NCBI GenBank assembly: GCA_938038175.1
Contig: CALHRQ010000025.1
Span: 1 to 34,616 of the forward strand
From: an uncultured Granulosicoccaceae bacterium
GTDB lineage: Bacteria > Pseudomonadota > Gammaproteobacteria > Granulosicoccales > Granulosicoccaceae
Direction of reading: 5' to 3'
DNA length: 34,616 bases
The notes beneath the pieces were generated by a model. The model worked only from the letters and a program-made list of their open reading frames with translations, made no database searches and had not been told where the DNA came from. The position numbers and the translations under genes are program-made. This document shows positions 7,153 to 17,421 of this stretch, piece after piece (position 1 is the first letter of the stretch; each line of letters starts with the position of its first letter).

Positions 7153-10100
7153 TTACGCAGCAGACTGATCTGAAGGATCAGCCTCAAACAAGGCAAGAAT
7201 TTCATCTGCAGTGAGGTTCTGCATTGCTGTCTCTTCACCTTCACCCAGTGTTTCGTCTGCGAGCACTTTCTTACGCTGTTGCATGGCCAGAATTTTCTCT
7301 TCTACCGTGTTACTTGCGACTAGTTTGTAAATAAACACAGGTTTGGTTTGGCCAATACGGTGGGCACGATCACTGGCTTGGTTTTCAACTGCCGGGTTCC
7401 ACCAGGGGTCGTAATGAATTACTGTATCTGCTGCGGTAAGGTTTAAACCAGTTCCACCAGCTTTTAAGCTGATTAAAAATAATGGCACATCGCCATGCTG
7501 AAACGCATCGATCACCTCATCACGCTTGCGCGTTCGGCCGGTGAGTTTGACGTATTGAATATTGGCGGTATTGAGTTCGGATTCGATAAGGCCAAGCATT
7601 TCGGTAAATTGTGAAAACAATAAAATCTTTTTGCCTTCAGCTATTAACTCTTGCAGCATTGATAAGAGCAATTCAGTTTTAGCGGATTCAACGATGCCCC
7701 TGGCTGTATCGAGTTTTACAAGCTTGGGGTGGCAACAGGTTTGACGAAGTTTTAGCAAGGCGTCGAGCATTTCGATATGGCTCTTGCCAAGGCCACGTTG
7801 TGATAATAGCTGCCGCACACGATGTTCCATCGTTACACGGATACTTTCGTACAAGCGCGCTTGCGGGCCATCGAGCGCCACCTCTCTGATGATCTCGGTT
7901 TTTGGTGGCAGTTCTGAAGCCACTTGCTCTTTGCGCCTGCGCAGCAAAAAAGGCCTGATAAGTTCGCCAAGGCGTTTTTGTCTTTCGATGCTGCCATGTG
8001 TTTCTATGGGAGAGCGAAAGTAGCGGTTAAAGTGTTTGCGTGTACCTAAAAAGCCTGGCATTAAAAAGTCGAACTGTGACCATAGTTCGCCCAGATGATT
8101 TTCAAGTGGTGTACCGGTTAGGCACAAGCGCCGACTGATGGGCAGCGTTTTAAGCGCTTGTGTGACTTTGGCTGCAGGGTTTTTAATTGCCTGTGATTCG
8201 TCAAGTACCACAAAGCCAAACTGCTGCTTTGCCAAAAATTCTATATCGCGGGTAACCAAGGCATAACTTGTTATCACGATATCGACTTTGTCATTGGCGA
8301 AGTCTTTGGCTTTACGATCGCTGCCATGCCAGATTTGTGTGCGCAGCTCTGGTGTAAAGCGTGCTGATTCTCGCGACCAATTACCCAGCAAGCTCGTGGG
8401 GGCGACGATCAGTGTGGGTAATGTCAGGCGGCCGATAGTACGCTCGTGTAACAGATGCGCAAGTGTTTGCAGGGTTTTGCCAAGCCCCATATCGTCCGCC
8501 AGTATGCCGTTAAATCCATATTCGGCTAAAAAGCCAAGCCAGCCAACACCATCAAGCTGGTAGGCACGCAGATTGGCTTCAAGGCCCTTTGGCATTTCAG
8601 GGTTTTCGATGCCTTCAAAGGCGAGCAATTTCTCGCCCAGGGCAAAAATATCCTGAGCGCCATGCCAGCGAATATCCAGGCCTTGTTCCTGCCAGTGCTG
8701 GTCAAGATCATCCAGCGCACCTGCACGCTGTCGTGGTAAGCGCAGATGTGCATCTTCTGACGGGTTATCAAACATTTCCAGCAGTGTTTCAGCGACAGGT
8801 GCAAAAACTTCTGGTGCAACCTCAAGCCATTCACCACTTTCTGATTGCAACAATATGGATTGGTCACGGCTGTCAGACTGTAACCATTCAATTACCAGAG
8901 GCAAAAGATTAAAAGTTTGTGTGCCATGTTTTAGTTGCAGTGCCATATCAAACCAGCTAGACGTGCTGTCGCTTAAGGTCGCCTCAATAGTGGTAACCGG
9001 CGTAAAATCAAGGTCAAATGGCTCGCGGGTTTGTATTTTCCAACCCTCAGCAGACAGGCTTGTCCGCTCTGCCATCAGTTGATGCCAGTTGCGCGCAATA
9101 GTCTGGACATCACGCGAACGTGGGCGCCTGTCAGCCCGCGAGAAAAACGCTGGATCGCTTTGCATGGCAGATTCGAATTCAGTAAAGCGTTTGCCAAATT
9201 CAACTGAATAACGTGTTTCTGCAGCAAGATCCCTTGTCAGCATCAATGGTTTGCCGTCGGCTGTTTTTCCTTCTAATGTGGCATCGGCTTCCATGCCATC
9301 AAAGGGCAATAAATAATCACCATAACGAAAGCGTATGGATGCGTAAAAATCGCGTATGTCTGCGCTGTCTTCACGTGACTGTAAAACGAGTAAGGGTTCC
9401 GGACTGACATCAACGCGCACAAAATTGGGCTCAACCGGTAATGGAAGAGATGCATCTGGCAGACGGGATGCGAGGTAGTTGCTGACCGCCTGTGCGTGTG
9501 CGACAGGGAGCTCTGGTGCATCAATCAGATTTCCTAGAATGGATACTGGCGGTACCTTGTGCAGAGGCCCGCACTGCAGTGTGTCTGTGTCGACATACCA
9601 GGGCGGGTCAGCAGGAATCAGCTGCCAGTTTTCCGTTTCGGGAAGCGTTATTCCAAGTTTCATGCTCTCGTTGTCTGAGCTTGCCCAATCGAAGTCCAGC
9701 GTTTTAGGCTGGCCATGCATCAGTGGCTGTTCGCGATCATCCCCCCAATAACAGCGGCCTGTATCGATGAGTTTATTCATCAGTAAGTGGCCAATGTCAC
9801 CCTGAATTGTCAGGGTGCGGTAGGTGAAATCCGTGTGTCGGCCAACCGCGAGTTCGAGTATTGAGCGATCACTTTGTAACACCCAATCTGGATGATGGTA
9901 ATGGCCGTGATACCGATAGGCCGTTTCTTTCCCGTAGCCACCACGTTTGAGTAGCCTGCTTTGCAGGATTTCGAGCGTGATGCCAGCTTTGTTTTGCGTG
10001 AGCGAATTAACATCAAGTTGATAGAACAGGAGTGGTTCGCCTGGCTCGTGATGTTCGTGCCGTGCCGAGACACCTTTGCCTTGATCGACGAGCCGTTGTA

Positions 10101-10437
10101 ACCAGCGATTAACCGCACGTAATGCCTGATCATCGGCTGTAGGGGTTGCTGATTGCTTGTCAATCCAGCACAGCAATGCGGCTGCAATGTGTTTGCAATT
10201 ATGGTGCACCGGGCAGGTACACTCGCCATCGAGCCGATGTGCAGCAATAAGTGTGCGCTGCTGGTAGGGTTCGTTTTCGGTCCCCTGCACAGAGCTGTAC
10301 AACACACTACCATCCGCAACCCAGTCCAGTTCTTTCACCGCGCCGCTGGTTTTATAGACACGGCCGCGTGAAGTCGCCACAGAGCCGCATAGCTCAATGA
10401 CATCATCAAAATTAATTACGCGTGGCGGGATGTTCAC
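7153..10437 (-). CDS. SNF2-family helicase/ATPase with N-terminal SWIM zinc finger
   Basis: SWIM CTCPVHHNCKH; Walker A ILADDMGLGKTLQTLAHL; motif II VVLDESQAIKN; LTGTPLENHLGELWSQFDFLMPGFLG; motif V/VI SLKAGGTGLNLTAADTVIHYDPWWNPAVENQASDRAHRIGQ. Confidence 0.92.
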   Translation of the reverse strand: MNIPPRVINFDDVIELCGSVATSRGRVYKTSGAVKELDWVADGSVLYSSVQGTENEPYQQRTLIAAHRLDGECTCPVHHNCKHIAAALLCWIDKQSATPTADDQALRAVNRWLQRLVDQGKGVSARHEHHEPGEPLLFYQLDVNSLTQNKAGITLEILQSRLLKRGGYGKETAYRYHGHYHHPDWVLQSDRSILELAVGRHTDFTYRTLTIQGDIGHLLMNKLIDTGRCYWGDDREQPLMHGQPKTLDFDWASSDNESMKLGITLPETENWQLIPADPPWYVDTDTLQCGPLHKVPPVSILGNLIDAPELPVAHAQAVSNYLASRLPDASLPLPVEPNFVRVDVSPEPLLVLQSREDSADIRDFYASIRFRYGDYLLPFDGMEADATLEGKTADGKPLMLTRDLAAETRYSVEFGKRFTEFESAMQSDPAFFSRADRRPRSRDVQTIARNWHQLMAERTSLSAEGWKIQTREPFDLDFTPVTTIEATLSDSTSSWFDMALQLKHGTQTFNLLPLVIEWLQSDSRDQSILLQSESGEWLEVAPEVFAPVAETLLEMFDNPSEDAHLRLPRQRAGALDDLDQHWQEQGLDIRWHGAQDIFALGEKLLAFEGIENPEMPKGLEANLRAYQLDGVGWLGFLAEYGFNGILADDMGLGKTLQTLAHLLHERTIGRLTLPTLIVAPTSLLGNWSRESARFTPELRTQIWHGSDRKAKDFANDKVDIVITSYALVTRDIEFLAKQQFGFVVLDESQAIKNPAAKVTQALKTLPISRRLCLTGTPLENHLGELWSQFDFLMPGFLGTRKHFNRYFRSPIETHGSIERQKRLGELIRPFLLRRRKEQVASELPPKTEIIREVALDGPQARLYESIRVTMEHRVRQLLSQRGLGKSHIEMLDALLKLRQTCCHPKLVKLDTARGIVESAKTELLLSMLQELIAEGKKILLFSQFTEMLGLIESELNTANIQYVKLTGRTRKRDEVIDAFQHGDVPLFLISLKAGGTGLNLTAADTVIHYDPWWNPAVENQASDRAHRIGQTKPVFIYKLVASNTVEEKILAMQQRKKVLADETLGEGEETAMQNLTADEILALFEADPSDQSAA

Positions 10438-10564
10438 CGTACGATTGTAACCGGATAAGTTGGACGGTATTGTTTTTTGATGAACTTTTTCTGTCGGTTT
10501 TTTACTTCAAGAGTAAATTGATATTGCCTGATGCTCATGTTGCCGCTGACGGTTAATTGGTGGC

Positions 10565-11449
10565 CTAACCTCCCAGCGCAGGAGTTGTGCCTAAAAACCG
10601 ATTAATGGCGGCGGCGACGGGTTCGGGTGTGTCCATATGTAAATGATGATGCCCGGCCAGTGTGATACTTTGATGGTCTTTTATTAGTGCAAGCCGTGCG
10701 CCGGTGTCGTCTCGGGATGTCAGGAATCCATCTTTTGCGACAATGCTCAAAACCTGACAAGCAATACTTTCGTTAACCTTTCTGACATGTGCCTCCGTCA
10801 GCCGGTGTGCTGTGGATATGCGCAGCTTCGGATCAAAGCGCCAGCGCCAGCCGTCTTCATGCTGTGATAGCTGCCGGTCTATGATGAGTTGCGCTGAGCG
10901 CTGTTCCATTTTCGCGGCACGCAGGCGAGATGCGGTGGCATCATGCTTCTCTTTATAAATGCGCGATTTATAACGATCTGGTTCCAGTTGCTCCGAAATC
11001 GACTGGCTCAAGCGGCTCACAAAATCATCTGGTTCGCTGGTTAACGCGCCGCTGGATTCGATCAGTATCAACGACTGTACTTTCTCTGGCTGGGCGGCAG
11101 CCACCAGCGGGGCAATGATGCCGCCTAAAGAATGTCCTGTGATGTGACACTGTTGCCAACCCAGCGCATCAATACAGGCGGCTGCCCAAAAAGCACTGTC
11201 CGGTACGCTGTACGTTGAATTAAGGTAACTTGAATAGCCGTGACCTGGCATATCCACCGCAACCAGATCAATATTGGGTAGAAACGGCATCAGAGGAACA
11301 AAACTGTTGGCGTTATCAAGCCAGCCGTGAAGACACAACATTTTTGGCGCATCGCTACTGTCCGCTTTGCGATGGCGGATGCCGGCAATGGTTATATCGC
11401 CGATCTGCAGCTTAATGGCTTCGGGGCGCGGAGACTCTGGTGGTGGCAT
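10565..11449 (-). CDS. Alpha/beta hydrolase fold protein
   Basis: LCLHGWLDNANSF...LVAVDMPGHGYSSYL...ITGHSLGGIIAPLVAA (nucleophile GHSLGG), C-terminal GHHHLHMDTPEPVA. Confidence 0.85.
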   Translation of the reverse strand: MPPPESPRPEAIKLQIGDITIAGIRHRKADSSDAPKMLCLHGWLDNANSFVPLMPFLPNIDLVAVDMPGHGYSSYLNSTYSVPDSAFWAAACIDALGWQQCHITGHSLGGIIAPLVAAAQPEKVQSLILIESSGALTSEPDDFVSRLSQSISEQLEPDRYKSRIYKEKHDATASRLRAAKMEQRSAQLIIDRQLSQHEDGWRWRFDPKLRISTAHRLTEAHVRKVNESIACQVLSIVAKDGFLTSRDDTGARLALIKDHQSITLAGHHHLHMDTPEPVAAAINRFLGTTPALGG

Positions 11450-11467
11450 GCTTATCTAATAAAATTG

Positions 11468-14170
11468 TTAATTGATGTTTTCAAGCTTGTCGGGTTCTTC
11501 AGGCGTAACAGGTTTTAGGGTGTAAACAAGCACTTCATTGTCTTCAGGGTTTTTACTTGCAATAAAGCCAAGGCTTTTCATCAGCCCGCGCATACCGGCG
11601 TTGGTAACCAGGACATCACCAATAAGCTCTTTGATACCTTGCTCTGCAGCGTGCGCAATCACTTGCTTCATTAGCGCTTTGGCGAGCCCGTGGCCTTGCC
11701 ATTCGTCTGCTACAGACACGGCAAATTCACCGCTTTGTTTATCGTTACTCATAGCGTAGCGGCTGACACCAGCAACGACACCGCTGCCGCTATCGGCAAC
11801 AGCGACAAACGCCATTTGCCGGTCGTAATCCAGCTTGGTAAATTGCGCGACCATCTGCGGTGAAAGCTCATTAATGGCATGCATGAATCTAAAGTAGCGC
11901 GATTCTGCCGACATGTTGCTCACCATGTTTCGAATCGACTCGCCGTCCTCTGGCCGGATAGGCCGCAGTTGCACACTCTTGCCGTGTTTAAGTTGTACCA
12001 GTTTCATCCATTGCCATGGATAAGGGTGAATGGCCAGATGATCATAGCGCTTTTTAGTGTTGGATTTTTCCAGTACCACATGCACTTCCAATGCAACCGC
12101 ACCATTGTCAGACACGCGCACAGGGTTGATATCCAGCGAATACAGCTCTGGTAGTTCGCAAGCCATTTCGGACAAACGCCGAAGGACATGTGCTGCACCT
12201 TTTTTGTCCACTGGTGGTTTGTGCCGGAACTCACCAAGGTAGGTGGCAATATCAGGTTGTGATAACAGATCTTCAATAAGAAAGTTATTCAGTGGTGGAA
12301 GCTGTACCGCGTGTTGTAACAATAGTGGTGTGAGATCACCGCCGATACCAACCGAAATAATGGGACCGAAGGTGGCATCCTGCCTGATACTCATTGCCAG
12401 ACTGCGTGAATTACTTTGCTGATACATCGCTTCAACTAACACACCACGGAACTCTGCATCTGGTCTTAATAAGCCCGTTTGTTCGACCATTTGATTGTAG
12501 GCATGTTGTAAAGCGTGTTCATCTTTTATGTCAAGGCGCGTACCCACTACGCTGGCTTTATACAAGATATTGGGTGACACCAGTTTCATGGCTACGGGAT
12601 AGCCGATTTTTGCTGCCGCTTTTATGGCGTCCTCAACAGATGTAACACGCTGTGCAGGCAGTACATCAATGTCAAAAAAGCCAAGCAGTGTGCGGGTTTT
12701 CTGTGGGCCTAAAACACGCTCGCCAGTGCTCAAAGCGGACGCAATGAGTTGTTTTGCTGATGCCGCATCTGCACGTGTAAAGCGTGAGGCTGGATTAGGT
12801 AGTTGCAACAACTGCTGCTGGCTAAGCCAATAACGTTTTAAAAAATCCGCTGCATCACATGTAGCTTCAGGGGTGCTGAAGCTTGGTATATTGGCTTCGG
12901 TTAATAGCTCACGGCTGCTCTGCACACTGCTTTCTCCCATAAAGCTTGCCAGTATCGGTAATGTTTTGGATTGACATTCAACAATGACATTGGCGATGGC
13001 TTTTGGGTCATTACGTGCATCGGGTGCAAATACAATCAACAGCGCATCAAAGCAGTTGCTGGCTTTTAATATCTCAATTGTTTTTTTATATTGCTCAGGC
13101 AAGGCTTCGCGATCGCGCAGTACAAACGGGTTGCCACCTTTAACTAAAACACCGAACTGTTTGCGCAACGCGCTGGATTCTTCGTTTGTGAGTTGCGGCA
13201 GAACAAACTGCTTTGCTGCGCATTGTTCGTAAGCCAACATTGCAGGCGCTGCACCATTGCTGACAATCGCCAGGTGCTTGCCTTTTATGCGTATGCCTGA
13301 TGTGAGTATTTTGGCTGCCGAGAATACATTGGAAAACGCTCTGACTCTGACAACTCCAGCGCGGCGCAAAGCGGCTTGCATAACATGTTCGCTGGAAAAA
13401 ACCTGCCCAGTACGTGTCATGGCATCGCAGTGGCGTGCCGCATTATGGGTTGATTTCATCACGACGACGGGTTTTATTCGTGCCGCCGAACTGATCGCGC
13501 TTAAAAAAGCCCTTGGTTGGTGAACACGATCAAGATAGACAATGATGGCATCGGTATGGTGATCCTCTGCTAAAAGATCAAGTAAGTCTGGCAGGGTGAT
13601 ATCAGTGTCGATGCCAGTGGATAGTACGGCAGAAAAACCCACACCAGAGGAATCGGCCCAGTCGACAATGGCAGCACCAAGCGATGCTGATTGCGTAACA
13701 ATGGCAAGCGAGCCTTTATTGACAGCAGTGGTTGAAAAGCTGGCATTCAATTGTAAGTGAGGACGAATGATGCCGGCGCAATATGGGCCGAGTAATCGTA
13801 TATTCAATTTACGTGCGAATGCGTGTAAGGATTTACTGTCGCGCACGGCGGACATCACGATAGCAACTTTGACCCCAAGCTTGGCGGCATCCTGCAAACT
13901 GCGCTCGACTATACGCTCTGGTACTAAAACAATAACAATATCGGGGATTTCGGGTGCTTTTGAAATTGATTTGTAGCAGGGTGTGTCCAACACCGTTTTG
14001 TAACGCGGGTTGACAAAATACAGTGGCCCCTCGAATTTACCTTTTATCAAACTGCTGGCAACAGCATGCCCCTGCGATCCGGTTCGATCACTGGCACCAA
14101 TAAGTGCCAAGGAGCCGGGATTGAGCAACTTGTTGAGATGGATGGTGGACATCTCTTGATAGTACCGCAC
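11468..14170 (-). CDS. Acyl-CoA synthetase (NDP-forming)-like / ATP-grasp / C-terminal GNAT protein: probable Pat/Pka (YfiQ-type) protein lysine acetyltransferase
   Basis: N-terminal CoA-binding ASDRTGSQGHAVASSLIKGKFEGPLYFVNP; central ATP-grasp (YPVAMKLVSPNILYKASVVGTRLDIKDEHAL); C-terminal GNAT (LRPIRPEDGESIRNMVSNMSAESRYFRFM...VADEWQGHGLAKALMKQVIAHA). Real start may be the internal Met of MSTIHLNKLLNPGSLALIGASD. Confidence 0.88.
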   Translation of the reverse strand: MRYYQEMSTIHLNKLLNPGSLALIGASDRTGSQGHAVASSLIKGKFEGPLYFVNPRYKTVLDTPCYKSISKAPEIPDIVIVLVPERIVERSLQDAAKLGVKVAIVMSAVRDSKSLHAFARKLNIRLLGPYCAGIIRPHLQLNASFSTTAVNKGSLAIVTQSASLGAAIVDWADSSGVGFSAVLSTGIDTDITLPDLLDLLAEDHHTDAIIVYLDRVHQPRAFLSAISSAARIKPVVVMKSTHNAARHCDAMTRTGQVFSSEHVMQAALRRAGVVRVRAFSNVFSAAKILTSGIRIKGKHLAIVSNGAAPAMLAYEQCAAKQFVLPQLTNEESSALRKQFGVLVKGGNPFVLRDREALPEQYKKTIEILKASNCFDALLIVFAPDARNDPKAIANVIVECQSKTLPILASFMGESSVQSSRELLTEANIPSFSTPEATCDAADFLKRYWLSQQQLLQLPNPASRFTRADAASAKQLIASALSTGERVLGPQKTRTLLGFFDIDVLPAQRVTSVEDAIKAAAKIGYPVAMKLVSPNILYKASVVGTRLDIKDEHALQHAYNQMVEQTGLLRPDAEFRGVLVEAMYQQSNSRSLAMSIRQDATFGPIISVGIGGDLTPLLLQHAVQLPPLNNFLIEDLLSQPDIATYLGEFRHKPPVDKKGAAHVLRRLSEMACELPELYSLDINPVRVSDNGAVALEVHVVLEKSNTKKRYDHLAIHPYPWQWMKLVQLKHGKSVQLRPIRPEDGESIRNMVSNMSAESRYFRFMHAINELSPQMVAQFTKLDYDRQMAFVAVADSGSGVVAGVSRYAMSNDKQSGEFAVSVADEWQGHGLAKALMKQVIAHAAEQGIKELIGDVLVTNAGMRGLMKSLGFIASKNPEDNEVLVYTLKPVTPEEPDKLENIN

Positions 14171-14230
14171 CGCATGACTTTGTGCTTTTGCTGTTATTGG
14201 ACAAACACTTGAGAAGGTTGCGCTGGTATA

Positions 14231-15190
14231 TTGTCATCAGTCCACTTGCAACTCTTTTTTACTATGGCTACTGCGCTCATCACCCACAGCGATTGCGAAT
14301 TGCATGAAATCAGCCCTGGTCATCCTGAGTGCCCGCAACGTATCGGCGCAGTCCTGGATCAGCTGAAAAAAGAGGATGTGTATGATTATCTTCAGCACTT
14401 CGAAGCACCTGTGGCTGAGCATGATGCGCCTCTGTTGGTGCATCCTGATAGCTATGTTCAACAGATAGTGCAGAGTTCGCCCTCTACTGGTTCAGTTCAA
14501 CTGGATGCAGACACGGCAATGAACCCGCATTCTTTGCAAGCTGCTTTACGCGGTGTGGGTGCTGGCATGCTGGCGACCGACAAGGTTATCGCAGGTGAGG
14601 TGGATAATGCGTTTTGTCTTGTTCGACCGCCGGGTCATCATGCCGAAACGGCGCAGGCGATGGGGTTCTGCTTTTTTGGCAATATTGCCATTGCAGCTCG
14701 CCATGCAGTTGTTAATAAAGGGCTGGAGCGCGTTGCGATTGTTGATTTTGATGTGCATCACGGCAATGGCACGGAAGACCTTGTAGACGGCGATAAATCC
14801 ATTTTGTTTTGTTCATCATTTCAGCATCCGTTTTATCCAGGTGGTTATCGGCCATCGGTTGCAGGACAGCGAGTTAACGTGCCATTGGCTGCGGGTATTG
14901 GCAGCGATGCTTTTAGAGATGCCATTAATAAAGAGTGGTTGCCTGCACTCAACAGCTTCAAGCCACAGATGTTATTTATCAGTGCTGGTTTTGATGCGCA
15001 TGCGGATGATCCCTTGGCCAGTCTTGACCTTGCTGATAACGATTTCAGCTGGATAACAGAGCAGCTAATGACGGTGGCAGATAAACACAGCGATGGGCGC
15101 ATAGTATCGATGTTGGAAGGTGGCTATTCGCTACCCGCCCTGGGTAGAAGCGCAACAGCGCACATACGCGCGCTGATGCGTTTGTCTTGA
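14231..15190 (+). CDS. Histone deacetylase superfamily (class II-like) amidohydrolase
   Basis: HEISPGHPECPQRI, VRPPGHHAETAQAMGFCFFGNIAIAARHA, VAIVDFDVHHGNGTEDL, FISAGFDAHADDPLASLDLADNDFSWIT, SMLEGGYSLPALG. Start more likely at the internal ATG at 14264 (MATALITHSDCELHE). Confidence 0.92.
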   Translation: MSSVHLQLFFTMATALITHSDCELHEISPGHPECPQRIGAVLDQLKKEDVYDYLQHFEAPVAEHDAPLLVHPDSYVQQIVQSSPSTGSVQLDADTAMNPHSLQAALRGVGAGMLATDKVIAGEVDNAFCLVRPPGHHAETAQAMGFCFFGNIAIAARHAVVNKGLERVAIVDFDVHHGNGTEDLVDGDKSILFCSSFQHPFYPGGYRPSVAGQRVNVPLAAGIGSDAFRDAINKEWLPALNSFKPQMLFISAGFDAHADDPLASLDLADNDFSWITEQLMTVADKHSDGRIVSMLEGGYSLPALGRSATAHIRALMRLS

Positions 15191-15293
15191 TGCCTTTTTT
15201 AAAATTGAATTTCAGCTGAACGAAGCTTTAGGGTTCACAAGATCAGGCTCTGCTAGCTCAGTATGAGGAGCATGTATACGCCTGTTGTCAACA

Positions 15294-16253
15294 TCAGGCA
15301 CCAAACTGATTTTTAAACGCAGCGTTGAATTTATCAAGCTCCGCTGCCGGTAAAAAATTAATACCCGCTGCCGCTTTTCGTCCGCCACCTGTTTCAAACT
15401 GCCGGCATAGCTCATCAGCACCGGTTTTGTTTTCGAGCGGAGCTCGCACGCTTACGAGGTATCCATCGCCCGGCAAAGTGCTTAACATGGCATGCGCACG
15501 CGCTGGGTTCTGCTGTGCAAGGTCGTTTGCGTAAACACCGCTGACGCGTCTGGCAAAAGCATCTTCTGGAAAGATAAACAGCGCTGTTCTATCGCTTGCA
15601 TCAAATGGCTTTGTGCTTTTCGCCTTTTGCATGTCACTATTATAGCCTTCGTTTAATTCGGTAAAGGCTTTGTCGTTTTCGATGAAATCGAATGGATTTG
15701 TGTATGGCTTTACGCGTTCATAGAGGTCTGCAGGTGCAAAAAACAGATCATCAAGTGAGCTGCCGTAACCATTGTAATTAAGTAAAGTGCCGAGTGTTTT
15801 AAGCTGTTCAAGTTGCGCATCGCTAAGCTGTAGAGGCTTGGCGGCAGTTGCAGCGCTTTCAAAAAGATTATCCCCAAACGCGGCAGTTACAGCCCAGGCA
15901 AGGTGAGCGCTGTTAAGTAGCTGGTTAACAATAAGGCCGGTACAGGTGTTGGCATCGGTATCAATGTGCGCGCTCAAGTTTTTGGCAGCAGGAATGTCAC
16001 CGCTAAAATGATGATCGCAATATTGCACATCAATGCCAGCCTCAAGTAAAGGCAATAAGGCATCTCGGTTTTTATCCATTGATATATCCAGCACCGTCAC
16101 GCTGTTAGTTCCTTCTACCGGTACTTGTTTTACCAGATTGATATCGCGCTTTACGCCTGTTACCAAGGTGCTGTCTTTAGGCTCTGCCAGGCGCAATTGG
16201 TGAAGTGCGCAAATACCATCGGCGTCGCCATTGAATACATCGTAGTGGGTCAT
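15294..16253 (-). CDS. DHH-family phosphoesterase
   Basis: MTHYDVFNGDADGICALHQL, VLDISMDKN, QYCDHHFSGDIP (DHH motif), C-terminal ETGGGRKAAAGINFLP (DHHA1-like GGGR.AA.G). Confidence 0.88.
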   Translation of the reverse strand: MTHYDVFNGDADGICALHQLRLAEPKDSTLVTGVKRDINLVKQVPVEGTNSVTVLDISMDKNRDALLPLLEAGIDVQYCDHHFSGDIPAAKNLSAHIDTDANTCTGLIVNQLLNSAHLAWAVTAAFGDNLFESAATAAKPLQLSDAQLEQLKTLGTLLNYNGYGSSLDDLFFAPADLYERVKPYTNPFDFIENDKAFTELNEGYNSDMQKAKSTKPFDASDRTALFIFPEDAFARRVSGVYANDLAQQNPARAHAMLSTLPGDGYLVSVRAPLENKTGADELCRQFETGGGRKAAAGINFLPAAELDKFNAAFKNQFGA

Positions 16254-17314
16254 GCTAGTGTCCTGATACAGTCGCGAACCAATGCAGGGCCGCGATAAAT
16301 TAAACCTGTGTAGAGCTGTACAAGATCTGCACCAAAGTCGCGTTTTTCCTGCGCATGCCGGGCCTCCAGTATGCCGCCAACGCCAACGAGCACAGTATCT
16401 GGCCCTAGCAGTTGGCGAACCAGCGCCAATTTTGTGTTGGAAAGCTCTCGAACCGGCGCACCACTGAGCCCGCCTTGCTCTGCAGCATGTTCACTGTCTG
16501 CAACTTTTTGGCGCTCGTTTGTGGTGTTGCCAGCAATCACGCCATCAATCTCATGCTCCAGTACGGCCTGCGTGAAATCAGCTAGCTCCGACTCTGACAT
16601 ATCGGGTGCGATTTTAATCAGAATAGGTCTGTATTGATTATGTTCAGTTGCAAGTTTTGACTGAGTGTCTTTTAACGCTTGTAAAAGCTGCCTTAGAAGT
16701 TGGCCGTGTTGTAGCTCACGCAGTCCCTGGGTGTTTGGGGAAGAAACATTAACCGTTATATAGTCGGCTACCGGATACACTTTTTGCAGACAATGCAGGT
16801 AGTCGTCATTGGCCTTCTCCAGCGGTGTGTTGGCGTTTTTGCCAATGTTGATCCCCAGAACACCTTTGTATTTTCTTGCCTCGGCACGTTTAAGCAGATG
16901 ATCAACCCCTAGATTATTGAAGCCCATACGATTGATTAGGGCCTGGTGCTCTGTTAGCCGAAACATTCTGGGAGTGGGGTTTCCTGGCTGAGGTTTCGGT
17001 GTGACTGTACCGATTTCGATATGGCCAAAACCCATCGCACCCAGTGCGTCTATATAGTCACCGTTTTTATCAAGACCTGCTGCAAGACCAACCTGGTTTT
17101 CAAAATCGAGATTTAAAACCTTGGTTGGGTTTGCGCTGCTTTTATAGCGGTGTTTGATCAGGCTGCCAGCGAATGGCAGGCTTGCCGTTTTTAATGCGAG
17201 ATCATGTGCACGTTCCGGGTCCATTTTGAAAAAAATAGCGCGTGCCAGTGAATACAGCGGGTCGATGGATGCTCCGTCACTTGAGGTCTTGTATTTGAGG
17301 TATGGTTGGGTCAT
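16250..17314 (-). CDS. pyrD: Dihydroorotate dehydrogenase (quinone), class 2
   Basis: FENQVGLAAGLDKNGDYIDALGAMGFGHIEIGTVTPKPQPGNPTPRMFRL, NRMGFNNLGVD, YITVNVSSPNTQGLRELQ, GGLSGAPVRELSN. Overlaps DHH gene by 4 nt. Confidence 0.97.
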   Translation of the reverse strand: MTQPYLKYKTSSDGASIDPLYSLARAIFFKMDPERAHDLALKTASLPFAGSLIKHRYKSSANPTKVLNLDFENQVGLAAGLDKNGDYIDALGAMGFGHIEIGTVTPKPQPGNPTPRMFRLTEHQALINRMGFNNLGVDHLLKRAEARKYKGVLGINIGKNANTPLEKANDDYLHCLQKVYPVADYITVNVSSPNTQGLRELQHGQLLRQLLQALKDTQSKLATEHNQYRPILIKIAPDMSESELADFTQAVLEHEIDGVIAGNTTNERQKVADSEHAAEQGGLSGAPVRELSNTKLALVRQLLGPDTVLVGVGGILEARHAQEKRDFGADLVQLYTGLIYRGPALVRDCIRTLA

Positions 17315-17421
17315 GCAAAGCGGTTGCTATCGAGGTGCGGACTTTACATTATACCGTGGCTTTAACGGTGCAAGTAAGGCGCTTAAATGAGATACTAAGA
17401 GAAACGCTTCATTGCATCACT

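Noticed and set aside
9810-10319. 169-aa minus-strand ORF within the SNF2 gene
   Set aside because: Alternative frame inside a well-supported SWIM-SNF2 coding region.
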